Below are positions 22,991 through 37,169 of a stretch of 64,000 nucleotides of DNA, one piece after another. The position numbers and the translations under genes were made by a program. Below the pieces are notes generated by a model. That model ran no database searches. It saw nothing but the letters and a program-made list of their open reading frames with translations, and was not told where the DNA came from. Source of the DNA: Tetrastigma voinierianum (taxonomy: Eukaryota > Streptophyta > Magnoliopsida > Vitales > Vitaceae); contig JAEQBH010009449.1 in assembly GCA_016808115.1 (NCBI GenBank), positions 158,558 to 222,557 on the forward strand. The letters are read 5' to 3'. How positions within the stretch are numbered: position 1 is the stretch's first letter; every line of letters begins with the position of its first letter.

Positions 22991-24201
22991 GCTTGTTCAC
23001 CGACTTATTCGATTTCAAGTGTTTCGTAGTATACTTCAAAGTGTTTTGAGATTTATTTTTTTTTCTCAAAATCCCATTTTGGGTCCAATTTATTGACCCG
23101 ACTTCCTAAAAATCCCAAAATCCAACTCAGTTTTGGAATTCAACGAAGTTTAGGTAAACAACTATTTCATATTTTCTATAATAGAAAAACCTATATTTTT
23201 AATAATTATAAAATATTATGTAGTCATTAAAAACTTAAATAAAAATGAGCCAAAATAATGAGCATGCCCACTGATCCAAGCCCTAATGGCTATACCATTT
23301 GGACCGAGCCATTAGGTTCAATTTAATTGAGCCAACATTTTCCTCAATCCAACCCACATAAACACAGTCAAAGTGGGCCACTTCATTCTTTTGGCTTTCT
23401 AAAAGGTCATTTTAATTTAATCAATTCTAAATCTGAGGTGATTTGATTGAAACAACCTTTGAAATAAATTCTCAAAAGTTTAACTTCATCAAATTTCTGG
23501 TTAATAAAATACTTTTATTATTTTCATAAAATAATAATTTTTAAACAAATGATAAAAGGCGTTTTTGTTACAATGACTCATTCTCAAAAAAAAAAAACAT
23601 AGATAGGGTTAGTTTTATTAATTTTGACTTATTTAAGGTCTATTAACCAAACATTCCTTAAATCGCATTCACATTTTACCTAAGAATTTTAATAATAAAG
23701 AAAAAAATAAAATATAAATAATAGTCTACTTTTTTTTTTTTTTTTTTTTGAAAGGACTAATAAATATTCTTTAATATAATTATTCAAGTAATTTTTTTTT
23801 TCTTGAAAGGAAAATAATTAGTTATTTAATCCAAACTTGTAAGAGGGCTCAATAGATTCAAGATACAAATGCCTAAAACTATATATGATGAAACAATATG
23901 GTAAGTAATACTCATAATAAATTGTACAATCCTACAAATTTGATAAATGGATTACTATTGCAAACCCCAAGCCTCCAACCCCACCGACAACACAATAATT
24001 TTGATATATCTGATCCGATCAAATCTACCTATCTTGTTCATCTGAACTGCCCTCACACACAAACGCCGCTACAAGACGACGATTAGCACTCATCGCCGTA
24101 ATGTTTCTACTATAAATGCCCCAAATCACTCCAAGACGGTGTCTCACATTTGGTTAGATTACCTTAAATCACCCAACATTTCCTAAATCTAATCATCTTT
24201 G
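22991..24201. other. AT-rich DNA between the two LTR copies
   Basis: No coding block was recognised. The stretch holds homopolymer runs (A at 23585-23596, T at 23731-23749), short AT-rich repeats and an unremarkable small frame at 23898-24086. It may be internal remnants of the flanking element or unrelated intergenic DNA. Confidence 0.4.
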
Positions 24202-25294
24202 TAACACCTTTAAAATACCCTAGAATTTTAATAACAATTTTTATTATATATTCCGGGTATAAATTGAGTCAACTTTGGTTTTTCTGGGAAAACAGATAAA
24301 TTTTTAAAATCGTGAAAAGTGAAATGAAAATGTGAGCATATGATTAAGTATGGCATGTTAAAATGAGAAATCGATAAAACTTTAAACAAAACTTCCAAGT
24401 GAAAAGGGCAAATTTAAAATTGTAAATGATGACTTGTTAGTCAAAATGATACTAAATGCTAAATGAATTAAATGATAAATCTAAAGTGAATGAGGACCAA
24501 AAGGAGAAAATGGAAAGAAATGGATTATCACGTGCCAAATATGGCCTTTTAGGAGAGATGAGTGACTTAAGACCATATTTGTCTTAAAGCCATCAGGTAA
24601 AACGCGGTGGGAGAGTTTCCGTGAGATGGAAAGCTAGGGGTTTCAGGTGTGAAAGATCAAGAGATCAGGTGGGCTTTGCTCTTCGTGCAAGATCTTGCAA
24701 GGAGGAAGAAGAAGAAAGCCAAGGCTTCAAGTACATAGTATTCTGTGCACCTGGGCCCTAGAAAGCCAGATCCATGTTCGTTAGAAACCTCAATCCATCC
24801 ATGGCTCGGGCTCATGGTCAAGCTAGATGGCATTTGACGTCATCAGAAGCCCCATGATGTATTTTGTTTGAGAATCTTGGTAAAAAAAATCGCAAAAAGA
24901 GGAAAAAACTAAAAATCGGGCATCATCGGAGTTTCTTCGCCACAAATAAAAAGGCACCCTCGCAGCGGGCGTGAAATACACCACTGCGAGGCCGCTTCGC
25001 CAGGAAGGCACATGCCCTGCCCTGGTGCCACTTACGTAGCTCTTGCATGCCGAGGCGATGGCCACACAAATGAGTTGTTGCTAGCTCCACGACGGTTTCA
25101 AATGCCTTTATAGTGGGTACTTCGATTTGCTCGAACACTCAGTTCTTGAACTCAGTTTAAGGACCCCAACAAACAGATTAATGGAGGTTCAAAATAAGGA
25201 TAAAACCAATGAAAAACACATTGTACTTCCTGGGCAGTTCGCCTTCGCAGACTATGTCTAAACTCCTGTAAATTTAATCTAAAATTAATCACAT
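24202..25294 (+). mobile_element. Second long-LTR family, copy B, left part
   Basis: It begins TGTAACACCTTTAAAATACCC, a typical LTR start, and runs parallel to copy A. It is interrupted at about 25294 by a solo LTR of the first family and resumes at 28020: the left side ends AATTAATCACAT, the right side begins ATTCAATAAAAAT, and copy A reads AATTAATCGGCATTCAATAA uninterrupted. Confidence 0.75.
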
Positions 25295-26099
25295 CAGAAA
25301 CTCTCATATGTCTAAATAATATCACTATCGTCCAATTAGTTTTTACTCTCTTAATCAAAGCATAAGAATGATAAGCCATAAAAATGGTTACAGAATCATA
25401 GAACTAAAGGTTTTTAGGCAAAACAACATTAAAAGTTCATCCAATGCCAAAACTTTAGAGTGTCCATGTAATTAAATTTGAGGAGCTGTGAAAGAAAACC
25501 GTAATTTTGAAGAAAAACTAAAAAAAAACATTCCACAAATAAAGTGATTTTCGGGCAATGGATAAAACCTAAACTTTTATTTTCTTTTCGTATTTTCTCC
25601 ACTTACTGCACCCCACGCCTTGGGGCCCTAGGGATCACTGAGAAGAAGAAAAGGAAGGCCTGTGAGCGCTAGGAGGATTTAAGGGGGCAAAGGTGATAAA
25701 GCTTAAGATTCCATACCAACTAAAGATTAAGGGTTTTCTCCTATTCACTTATACATCAGAGGTTGTATTTATAGTTAATACAGCTGTGGGTTATAAATGC
25801 TATATATTTCTGTTCAACCATTCTCTTCCAGACGTGAACGAGAATCTTATTCTCAAATGGTTATTTAGTGATCATTTCTAACTCCTAGTGATTGTGTGAG
25901 TAGGCAAATAACGTGGGGCATGATCCCAGATTTATAACCATTTCGAATACTTAAGATTGGGTCAGGATTCATGTTTTTCCTCGTAATTATAGATATATGA
26001 ACGATTGGTCATGATTGTCGTTGGAAACAAATTTTCGTAAGGAGATCGAGAACCCAAATGGGATTCAACCATATTGTGGGAGCCACACACAGGGGATCA

Positions 26100-26600
26100 A
26101 TATATGGGTGATGACTTTGATATATGGAATTCTGGTCTAGTAATAAAAGGGGATTATAACATAGTATAGGAGATTTTTACGCATTACAGGATTTTTATAT
26201 ACATGGGGATCTTCTATTATAAGTGGATCGATTACGGTGAGTCCCAATTCTACTGACATGTTTTCTGCCTTCCAAAAGAAAAAGAAATTCCTTCATTCGA
26301 CTCACTCTGAACACTCTAACAGGGATTCTTTATATACCATGGGGAATCTTATATAGTATGGAAGCATATATAGCAGGAGATTTACTAACAATGGGATTCT
26401 ACTATGGTGATCACTTACCCATTCCGACTCACTCCTGACTGCTTCCGATCGATTCCGACTCACTGGAACGATTTTCTTATGAAGGATTTTTATATAATAT
26501 GGGATTTTTACAATTCAAGAGGGACACATATAGTATGTGTGAATCTCAATACAATACGGGGAGCTATTAGATATTATGGGATTTTTACATAACATAATAA
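26100..26600. repeat. Degraded 20-bp array in the solo LTR
   Basis: Reverse-complement units (TTATATAGTATGGGGATTYT-like) are recognisable, with the spacer containing TTCCGACTCACTC at 26435-26460. The periodicity is still visible but irregular. Confidence 0.65.
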
Positions 26601-26629
26601 GATATAATGAATTTAGATGGGTTCCTTTA

Positions 26630-27250
26630 TAAGTGATGCTCAACCTATACTCAAGAGGTTCTTGTATGATGCTTGAGGAACCCTTACTATGATATATGAG
26701 AGGTTCCTCATATGATACTAACCTATACTTATGTTCTTATAGTTAGATGCTTCGGAAAACCTCACTATAATATATGAGGTTCCTATGCTGATGCTCAACC
26801 TATTACTCCAAGAGTCCCTTATGCGATGCCGAGAAACCACTATTACACTGAGAGTCTTTATATGGATGCTCTAATCCTATACTCCTGGATACCCTTATAA
26901 GGATGCCGAGAAACTCATCATGATATATGAGAGGTAACTCCTTAAGGATGCCTCAACCTATACTCAAGAGGTTCCATGGCGATGCTCAACTATTATCAAG
27001 GAGGTTCCTCAGGCGATGCCTAAGTATAAAACCCTAATATGATATACAGGTTCCTTATGCGATGCTCAACTTTTATTCACGAGGTTCCTTATAAGGGATT
27101 TATAGTCCTACTATTATAAAGAGAGGTTCCTTATAAGGATAAGTTTCAACCATATCAAGAGGTTCCTTATATGATGGCTCGAGAAACACCACGGCGATGC
27201 CAATGAGGTGCCATTATGGGGCAGATGCTCGGAGAAACCCCACTATGATG
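26630..27250. repeat. Degraded CArG-box array in the solo LTR
   Basis: The reverse-complement form of the array is recognisable (AGAGGTTCCTTATAAGGAT, GATGCTCAACCTATACTCAAG). Perfect CCTTATAAGG survives only near 26893, 27087 and 27129. Most other units carry small changes such as TTCCTTATGCGATG, in which the A/T core is lost. Confidence 0.8.
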
Positions 27251-28019
27251 AAATTTGTGTTTTATTGTAAGGATGCTGAGAAACAAAACAACGGTTGGAA
27301 ACGGTATTTGTGAAAATGTTTATATTTGCTCACGCTGTCGGTGCTACTTACAAGTGTTTTCATGGCAAACTCGAGATCTTAGTTCAATGCCAATGTTTTC
27401 AGAAATGGTACATCTACGATATGTTATAAGAAAAATGAGACCGAATCGCTTTTCACACTTTCAACCTGTCGAGCTCGTATGGATTCCCGCAGAGGCTCTC
27501 TGCGCTCACCTCCTCATCACATCCTTCATTCCACTCGAGGAGGTAGACGAGAACCCACACGGGGAGTGACCAAACGTGAAACTAAACCTTATAGAACATG
27601 GAGCTTTACGTCAAGATTCTCGGCATCAGACTCTCAGAGGAAACTTATTTGAAATCATGTAAAGCTCAGTATTCGTTATTCATCGCTACTCCATGAAGTT
27701 TACCCTTCGAAAATGGTAAAATCGCCATTGGTCGCACATTTTCAAGTTATCGTGGTCAATGGCCGCCTAGTCGCTTCGGAAGGTTACTCTGGTGGGTATT
27801 CACACCGTGAACGGAAACTGATACCACAAATATTTTACGGATAATGGGCCCAACGTGATGATGTATTATAACTACAGTCGCAGTCATAGAGCTCCCAACA
27901 AAGCAGATACTTCGTCCTTCACCTTTGTTAAACGCACCTCGCCATTTATGGATTCATTAGGCGGTCTCATGGTAAACGGCTGTTAGTATGTAATGACGTC
28001 CTGTAGTACCTGTGTTACA

Positions 28020-29478
28020 CATTCAATAAAAATTTATATTAATTGTTTATCCACTAAGAGTGACACCATTGTTATTCACTAGTGATTCGCAGACCACTCA
28101 ACCCAGATCAGATCTATGGAAGGAAACTGAGTCATTTTAAATGCTTTGTTTAACACTGGTCCTGATTTCTGGCAGCTAAGAGTATACCAAATAAATCTGA
28201 AATGATTATATGGGAACATAAATATTCTTGAATGATATTACGAAGTGCTCATTTATGGATTTGAAAATGTATCACTAAATGATTGACGATTAACTCCGCA
28301 TGTGAAAGATTAATCTAATTGTAAACGACCGTCAATTTCGATATCTTGGAACCATATGCTTCAATGGTCACCGCTGGGATGCCCCAATCGATATCCGCCG
28401 CGAAGGCACCCCTAAAAATCGGGTCATCCCACTCGCAAGATGCACCAATCTGCATTTAATGATGCATGATGGTGACGAAGAAATGTCCCATCATGGACGA
28501 CAACCAAGATCCGCCTCGATGACGATGATATCAATACTACATGCCTGGATGCACCAATCGGGCATCCCTGCAAGATGATGGGAGATCAAATCATGGAAAT
28601 GTAAAGACATTACCAAATGATAAAAAGGGGGATTCAACAACTTAATCTCGCCATGTTCGAACTGCATAGACAAAAAGTGAAATAACGTAATTATGTTGTA
28701 ATGGATTTCTGTAAACTAAACACACCCTTTATGAGTGCGTTGAATCTCATGAATTAATTAGTATGGATTCATGGTGATGAAAATGCAGGAGGCTTTATAT
28801 GATCAATGGATTTAAAAAGGAAAGCATTCAATAATACATGAGTGTTTGATATAAAAGGCATGATTTTATGATAAAAAGTCGTTAATCAAAACTGGAATAG
28901 AACTGAGTATAGAACCACTTGCATGAAATGCTGGCGTAGCTTTATCTACGCGTAGGTTCTCGAAAACGAAAAAAGGCCAAGAGTGCAGCTGCCGCAGAGT
29001 CAGAGAAAGTTGCGCGATAAATGTATTCCCTCTGGCCATACGATGTCGTCATCTCTTTCAACATGTTATTTGTGAACCAAAGGGTTAAACTTTTGAAAAT
29101 GTGTTTTCAGATATCGCTTTGTGGAAGGCATGACACGCCATTTTGTAAATCCGAAATCTGTATAAGAGTAAATGTTTATGGGCCTACTTCATTTGAAATG
29201 CCCGATAATGAGAATTCAAAATAAATGACGTAAATAAAACGCTTATTAAGATAAACAAAAACGGTTTTATAACGGTCAGCTTAATCTACACCATTCCGCC
29301 TGTTTGGTTTCAGTCGTGGACATTTTGAAAAGAAAATTTAATAAAGGTAATAGAAAGACTGACCGAGCTGGCCCTCGAGGTTTCGTGTCAATCCGCTTAT
29401 TCTGCCAGAACGCTCCCAGTGGTCGCAATTGTGTTTTTTTTTTTTTACTCCGAAAGAGGGGCTCCACCCAGAGTTACA
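28020..29478 (+). mobile_element. Second long-LTR family, copy B, right part
   Basis: It resumes the copy A alignment with ATTCAATAAAAATTTATATT and TGTTTATCCACTAAGAGTG to about 28135, then continues beyond the part preserved in copy A. A probable end is GAGTTACA at 29478. Between lies GC-rich sequence with GATGCMCCAATC motifs at about 28380-28580 and a stretch (29090-29140) with AAAATGTGTTTTCAGATAT. I cannot assign its right end firmly. Confidence 0.5.
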
Positions 29479-30470
29479 TGGCTGATTGCCTCATTCAGCG
29501 TTGTTTTGGCTTCTGAAGGCTAATGAAGTTGGTCCATCGTAGTTTATGGTTGTTTTGTTTCTTTTTTAATGTTAAATATAACTCCTTTTTTTCTTTAACT
29601 TAATGTTAAATTGTATTTAATAATATTATATATAAAGTTGTTTATTTTTAATGCTGAACAATGAGTCATTTCAAAAAGAAAAAGAAAAACAAGTGAAGCA
29701 AAGGTAGAAGGGCTTTTAGACATCTAGTTTGAAAATAATAAAATTCCTCAAATACAAAAATGTTAAATAATCTTAAATCTTAGTGGTATTTTTAATTTAT
29801 ATAATAATTAAAAGTGTATTTTCTTAAACTATCTCTAAACTTTTTGAAAATTTTGATTCATCAAAGTAAGTCTTAGAAGATTTTCTCTAATTTTACAAAT
29901 TTTGAATTTAAGCTAAAATTCTTGAAAGTAACACTTTCAAAATTTGAAACTAAAACTTACTTAAAGATATTTCTCAAATTGTTGAAATATTATATTTAAA
30001 TGTATTTTTGAAGAGACACCTTCATAGTTTTGAAATTACACCGAAAGTGTCTATTTTCCTCACTGCTTTTCTTTCCTAATTTAATCGTAAATAATCAAAC
30101 AAGATCTAAATTGCTTGAATTTCATTAGAAAAACAGAATTCTCAAATCCAGAAAAATATATATATTATGGGGTCTAAGAATTAAAGCTATTCGGGCTTTC
30201 TGAACTCATGAAAATGATTTTACATGGTTCCTTTACATATTTTAATCTTAAATCCGTATACAGACAAACAAATATGAGTTTAAAAAGTTGCATACAATTA
30301 ATTTATTAAGTCTAAACTGATTTTATATTTTCTTCCAAAATTTCCTCTCTTCTGAATCCTCTATCACTTCATTTTTTCCTCAGATTCGGCTCCAAAACAG
30401 CAGCTTAGGCTCAGCTTGGGAACCGGAAAGTACTAAAGATATAAGAGTGGAGCGATAATAGGGAAAAAAG
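29479..30470. other. AT-rich intergenic DNA
   Basis: Apart from a short open stretch at the start, no gene or repeat with a recognisable partner was found. Runs of AT-rich sequence predominate. This stretch separates two retrotransposon-derived regions. Confidence 0.4.
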
Positions 30471-32530
30471 TGTGACACCCCAAACTAGTAGTCCCACTGC
30501 CAATCCAACCTCGTAGACCATGTGATTCTTCGAGCACCTGACAACACACCTGTCAGGTCCCATTTGGCCTGGATCCATGGTTTTCCCCAAAATCTATGGC
30601 AGAGTCTCCCTTTGGTTCGGGGGAGCTCCACCCAACATACAACCTGTGATGGCAGATAATCATAACCCATCCAAAGTCTCAACATAAGTAGTATTGACCT
30701 CATAGGGTCCATCTGTCCATATCCCCAATATATATCCCTTTACCAGGATCCATTCATTCACATTTAAATCTAAAATATGAAAATAAAAGTTAATTACAAA
30801 TTCCTGTGAAGAGTCCCTGACCGCTAATTCCCTCTAATATACTATATTACCCGACTATTTAGATAATAGTCCCAAAAGAATTTAGTTGCTAAATTTTTAC
30901 AAAAATGTTACTCAAATGTAATATCAAGGGCCACAACTGCCTTCTTTCATAATCACGCCTGCTGAAGGCTGCCTCCCCGTACACCCTATGTACCTAAAAG
31001 GGAGTCCAACGCGGCGCCTGCCCACAGTACCCTCCTACAAGGGCTACTTCCCCCACCTAAAATGCAAAGCCTTTAATGACAACCATGAAAACGCTCCAAT
31101 CACATTCCATATAAATAATGCAACCTTATATGGAATATTACATGTCGCGCATGAGATGACTCATGCACATAACCCAGTCTCGACCGACTTGGCACTGCAC
31201 GGCCATAGAAAACTACTATCGGTGTCATCCAATGATTCAACCCATCGACAACTCCAATATTCATTTGAATTTATCCAATCGTGTGTTTACTTAGGAATTT
31301 CGGATCTCACCGCGTTCTCTATGCCTTCTTCCGACACTTTCGCTTAACTTTCATCACGGATACTTACAGTGTCCGACTCAAGAATAAAATTTGGGTCTTT
31401 TCACCCTGGGGGAGGGGAGGGATCACCCCATCTCGCTTTAATTCAAAACACATGTGATTTGTTATTATTATTTTACACAATCGAAGTCTCGATTTCGACG
31501 CCTGTCTCCATTTTCGAGCTCACCACACATTCCGCCAAGAAACAGGAACGACCAGCGCCATGCAATACACACCCGATCGACGCTGATGACCGTGCATATA
31601 TGCGAAATGCTATAATGCTATCATGCTACATGTACAATAAGAGCCATATGAAATACTTTATAAATTTTTGGACAATTATATTTCCTACACAGCACTCGAT
31701 TCATCACAATTTCCATGTTAATATATCACGCACAATATACATACGATTTTTTTACACATAATAACATATTATTTATTTTTCCAAATAATAACACACAAAT
31801 GCTCTTAAATCTCTGACCCATATAAACAGTGGCACATCCTCGATCCGGTTTCAATTATTAATCATTTTTGGTTTCATTCCATCAACAATTACTATGATAC
31901 TAAAAACTAACAAAACCCAAGACACTATCTCCTTTAGAGATTAAAACTAAAGCTCAACTCACCGAGACTCGTCCAACCAATCCCAAAATTTTCAATATTC
32001 ATCCCAAAATCTGGACTAAATCATACGTAATTCGAAGACAACCTTATGCCATTATACGCACTTTTTGTGCCAAAATATTCAAGTAGCAGTAAATTCCTCT
32101 CTATCTCGTGGAGTTTGACTTAAATCTCTAAGATTTTGGTACTCATGCGTAACTGCAATGTGACCAATCCTTTTCTCGTCCATCAAAAACCGATAACTCA
32201 ATTTTCGTGATCTTGTAAGAGAAGCTGAAACCATTTTTCCCTTTTTTTTTTTTATATTCCCTCTCCTCCTCACGCCACACCGCTTGTTCAAAAAGACCCT
32301 TTTCCCTTTACATGACTTTCTCTGTTTATTTCTGGCTTTTAAGTCAATGTGAGTCATTCACATGCCGCACTACATGTCATGCCCGGTCCTCCCTAAGCGC
32401 CAGCTGCTTTGGCATCCGCAGATTTCCATGTCATGTGTTACCTAACACCCGATGCCCTCGAAAACGAAAATTTCCATCATCTGAACAACTGATGAATATC
32501 GGTAATCTAGATTTCACAGACGAATTCAAC
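30471..32530 (-). mobile_element. LTR-like fragment related to the Tekay-like family
   Basis: It begins TGTGACACCCC at 30471. It then shares a block with the start of the 7060 LTR (GGCAGAGTCTCCCTTTGGTT then GGGGGAGCTCCACCCAACATACAACCTGTG, and CATAGGGTCCATCTGTCCAT), in the same orientation. The rest is divergent and does not contain the CArG or 20-bp arrays. It probably belongs to a related but distinct family, and its right end is not clear. Short open frames at 30988-31347 and 31369-31761 show no known domain. Confidence 0.55.
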
Positions 32531-35500
32531 TAAGGGAAGTTCCCTGCTTCATCATTCAGATCTAGAAAATTTTTGGTTTTCAAATTGAAATACTTGCTTT
32601 TACTGGCTTTTCTTGTAAATTATATTTTTCCGGATTTTTAAAAAAGAGTAAGGAAATAAATTTTGGAGGATGATAAAAATAATTTAAATTCATTTTATTT
32701 GTTTATCTTTTATATAAGGATCAAAAAACTTAAAATATATAAACTTTTGAGGAATTTTGATTATATTTAATTATCTTTTATATTTTTTTCACCTGTGGAA
32801 ACTCAAATATGAGAAAATTGTTTTTTCTTTTCATAATACTTTCTGTTTCAAAAGCCTTAGGTAAGAGATAAAGAAAATAATTCTTTCTCATATTTTCTGC
32901 TCAATACAAATAAGCCTCTACTTATTAAAATTTTCTTTCTTATTTTTGTACTTTATTAAGGATATACAAAATTGTATATATCATACAGCAATTACGGAAT
33001 ATACATAAAATCTCTTCAACCTTATTTCATTTTTCTCTTACTTCCTAATTTCTTTTTTTTTTTTTTTTTTAAGTAGAGTGGCATTGAAAATAATATCTCT
33101 TAGCATTTTTATTTATTATTTTCCTATATTTCTATATAATATAGTTTTAGGAAAATGATTTCTTATAATATTTATTCTAATACTTTTTTTGTGAATCTAA
33201 ACTCCTGTAATATTATGAGAATAAAAAAAAACAATAATTCAAGATGATAATATAAATATAAGATTGTAAATGTGAAGCCTAAAAATTTAGAAGATGAAAC
33301 TATTGTTATTATAATAAGTAATCACACAAAAATAAAAAGACATTTTGCCAACTCTTCTTTGAAAATAATAAATAAATATTAATTGGTGGTGTCTAAAATA
33401 AAATAAATTACCACTGATAGTAATGTATTGAGCCAGAATAAAAATATAGTAGGGATCAATATATTGAAGTTAGTATGAAAAAATGAGAAGAAAAAAGTAC
33501 AAAATATAGTTATAATAAGGAACAAATCAAATTCTTTTAATAACGTATTTTTTATATATATTTTTAATATTATAATCTTTTCGAATATTTTTCTATAATT
33601 AATATTGAACAAGAACTCCAAGGAAAAGTTCAATACTTGTAGTTATTAATTTTCCATATATATTTCAAAGGATAAAGCAAAACAGATCACACAAATTTGG
33701 TAAGTTTGCATAATATAAGATAGAATTAAAAATAAAATAAAATAAAAAATCTAAAGATATGTCTATATTATTTGATTTGATATGACATCATAAAATCCTA
33801 ACAGGAGTTGAATTTCACAGGTTGGTTTACACTGGTCGTTGCAAACATATTTTAATGTAAGCTGATCATCCAATGAAAAATATATAGATTTCACTATAAA
33901 GTATTGTAATTTGTCAGTCTGAAATATGAAATATTGTAAAACTTTCTTGAGAATTAGTTAAGACACTCAGATTACTAATATTCCACTCGCTTACCCATCC
34001 ATCCTGTGAATAATCAATCTGTAAATTTTTGAGTTATAAACTACTTGTTAGTTTCAAGTAAACTATAGATTCTTTGACAATCAATAAAATCACTGCAAGA
34101 CTAATCAAATATATGTCAAAATTTGGATTTCTTCAATTATAGGAAGTAATTCTCTATCACTTTTGAAACTAATAATTTCGTCTTCAAACAAGAGTAATAG
34201 TCCACGTTAGGTTCCTACGAGGGCATAAAATAATTCCTTTGTGAACAGCATGTAAAAAGAGTTATGTATTCTTCTAACTTCAGTCAAACTTTTGTTTAAT
34301 TTCATATCGCCTGTTTCCATGATAATAGATGAGAAATCTTAAATAGCAATGATATGACAATCAGATTGCTAGGAAAATCATAAGATGCAGAATTTATAAA
34401 TTGTTCAAGCTTGACATGGGCCTAAATACCTAGAATAAATCTAGATTTAAAGAGAAATATGTCTTGGGTGAGTTACTTATCTTTAATACCAAATCCATCC
34501 ATAAGAAGAACTCCAACACGATTTTTATCAGATGAGTTCTCAGAATGATCCTTTGCATACTGGTCAACGTTTGATTTATCAAGAATTGTTTATCTTGTCT
34601 TATCTTTCCATGATAAAACCAGTTTCAATGATTGGTACTGATTCATGAAGATGATGATAGCTGATAAATGATTGAACTTTCTTCAATAACTACATTATTA
34701 GTCCCTTAAGTAATAGAATTACAAAACAAATGAACTCAAGAATCAAAATATGCCAAATAATTGTAAATATAATCATGAAATTTCTCTAATCAGCATGCTA
34801 ACAACCAAACAAAAGATGTAATAATCTGAGTTTAACAATCAAGAAAAGATACCAGAATCATAAACAAATCTTTTTATATACCTGAAATGAAACGTTAAAA
34901 ATTATTGAGTTTTAATGGGATATTTTGAATTAAACTCATTTATAATTTTTATTTCATAAAAAATTACTAAATTTATTTTTAATTGATTCTATAAAATTAC
35001 CTAAACTAATAGAAATAATCCTTCAGCTTATTTTTTCTCATAAAATATGATAAATAATTTATCTACTTCCTCTAATGAAAATAAATAAAAGAACTTAAAA
35101 TAATATAACAATAATTAATAAAAGATTTGTAATAACAAAAATAAGATGATCCATATATTTTCTTTTAACTGAGTGAAAAATGTTTCTTGATAGATCAAAC
35201 CCAAAATAACATTGGTGGCATGAAGAATCAACATGAGAATGAAATAAAATAACTCAAAATCCAGAAAAAGAAAATAGCGTCACACGGAGAGTGAAGGCGA
35301 AATAGATTTCATGTAAGAGTTCTCTCCTCCAATTTAAAAAGGTAAGCATGACTATATATAAAACTAATTTTTTCTTTTAATGAACTTTAGGACTTCTACT
35401 TTTCTAAAAAAGCTATTTTTTGCAAAGGTCCCTTCAAAATATTAATATTTGTATATCTGATCTTATAATTTCAAATTTTCTTTTTTTAAAAGTATTATTC

Positions 35501-37165
35501 TTCTAAGATATATATACATGTATTGAAAGTTAATTTGAATTGATTTGTGTTATTCTATCACTTTAGACATTAATTGTTGCAGATTTAATAAGAAAAAGTA
35601 GATTTTGAATCTATATGAAAAAAATAAAAACAAAATTTTTTAATCTTCACTAATATCTTTATTTATTAAAATAATTTAAAATATGTAGTTTTTAATGTAT
35701 AATCCTCAAAAAAATGATTTATAAATATTTTAGAATCATATTTTGGGGACTATTTATACCCAAAAATGGTTTTTGATTCCTAAATGAAAAAAAAAGAAAG
35801 CATAATTATATTGAGTAAGAAGGTGTTGTTGAAAAGTAAAGAAACGCTACATTATCTTCAAAATTTTGTCAACAATCATAACTTATTAGAAAATTAACAT
35901 AAAGGTATATAAATATTTTGAAAATATCCAAAATAACATCAATTGAGTTAAAATTTTGACCAAATATTTTATTACACTGTTATTTATATTTATTCTATTA
36001 TTAAAATTTTTAAACATAAATTGGAAAATGGTATATCAAATAAATCTTAGGTGATATTTTACAATAATCTTTCAGAATTATTGTTTTGTTTAAAATTAGG
36101 TCATAGAAAAGTTTTCATGGTAATTTGATTTGAATAAAATCTGTTTTGTAATTAAAACTTTACCTCTACAATTTTGAACTCAATAATTGGGATAAAATAA
36201 TATATAAGGAACTTTGATATAAAATCTTTCAAATTCTAAAAGTGAAAGTAATTATAAGTTTTGAAAATTAAAGGTATAAAACAACGTAAGTGGATTAGGA
36301 TAAAATAAATAATTTTGGAAACAAAAGGTGCAAGTAACATATGAAAGAATCAGATAAAACAAATAGTATATTGGTTTTCAGCAATTAAAAGCAGAAAGTA
36401 TTGACGTTTTTGAAATAAAAACAAACAATGAAAGTGAATTATGATAAAATAAATAAATAAGTATCGGCTAAACTCTGACGAATCTAATCAAAATGATTGT
36501 AGAGGTAATAATAATAATATATGGGTTAAACTTTGTGTAAAAATGAAAGTAAGGATGTTGAAATAAAAAGGTAATCTTTGTATATAGTATAGATAAATCA
36601 TAAAATAATATAGTATTTAAAATTTTAAATGCTAATAATTTTAAAATAAGTTGTCTTCTTAAAAGTTTCGGAAATTAAAATAAATACCCACTTTTTCCTT
36701 TTTTATTATATAATGAGTATTTATGATATTTCTTTCTTTCTTTTTATGAATTATTCCAGGAACTTTTTAAAATGATTTTAAAATAATAGTTGACATATAT
36801 TATGGATCATAAAATTTAATGTTTTTACTTTAAAATATTATTTGCTAACATAGATGATCGCTTTTATATTTTTTAATCCTTTCTATTTAAACAAATTCTC
36901 CTAAACAGTAATTTGGTGTAAATCCTTTTTTCTTTCTGAGAAAATATATAAAATCTTTTTTATGATGTTTGTTATAATTTTACTTTTTAAAAATTTGTAA
37001 CTGTCAATAAAAAACATGTTTTTAACAAGAATGCAAATTATACAAATGAAAATATCCCAATTAAGAAGTTTTTTAGTATGAGTAATCCATGATATTGCGT
37101 ATGAAAATCAAAGATATCGAGAGGATTCTTAATGTTTTCATTCTAAGATCAGAGAATATTAGATT
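32531..37165. other. Long AT-rich intergenic stretch
   Basis: About 4.6 kb of strongly AT-rich, almost CpG-free DNA. It contains poly-T runs (for example 33052-33070), short AT repeats, and no coding signature on either strand. The open frame at 33379-33633 on the minus strand is rich in Phe, Ile, Asn and Lys, as expected by chance in AT-rich DNA. Sequence here looks free of the indel clusters seen in the GC-rich elements. Confidence 0.5.
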
Positions 37166-37169
37166 GATG

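Larger units (their letters stand above)
25295..28019 (+). mobile_element. Solo LTR of the Tekay-like family, plus orientation
   Basis: Read on the plus strand, this is the reverse complement of the 7060-10193 LTR. CATATGTCTAAATAAT near the start matches CACATGCCTAAATATC, ATGGTTACAGAATCATAGAACTAAAGG (25385-25411) matches the LTR edge, then come degraded 20-bp and CArG-type arrays. The end (TTAGTATGTAATGACGTCC then TGTGTTACA at 28011-28019) matches the opposite edge. No internal region or second LTR adjoins it, and copy B of another LTR family resumes directly after it, so it is a solo LTR left by recombination. It is more decayed than the two LTRs at the left. Confidence 0.85.

Noticed and set aside
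33379..33633. 84-codon minus-strand open frame
   Set aside because: It is dominated by Phe, Ile, Asn and Leu in strongly AT-rich DNA, with no motif. This is expected by chance.
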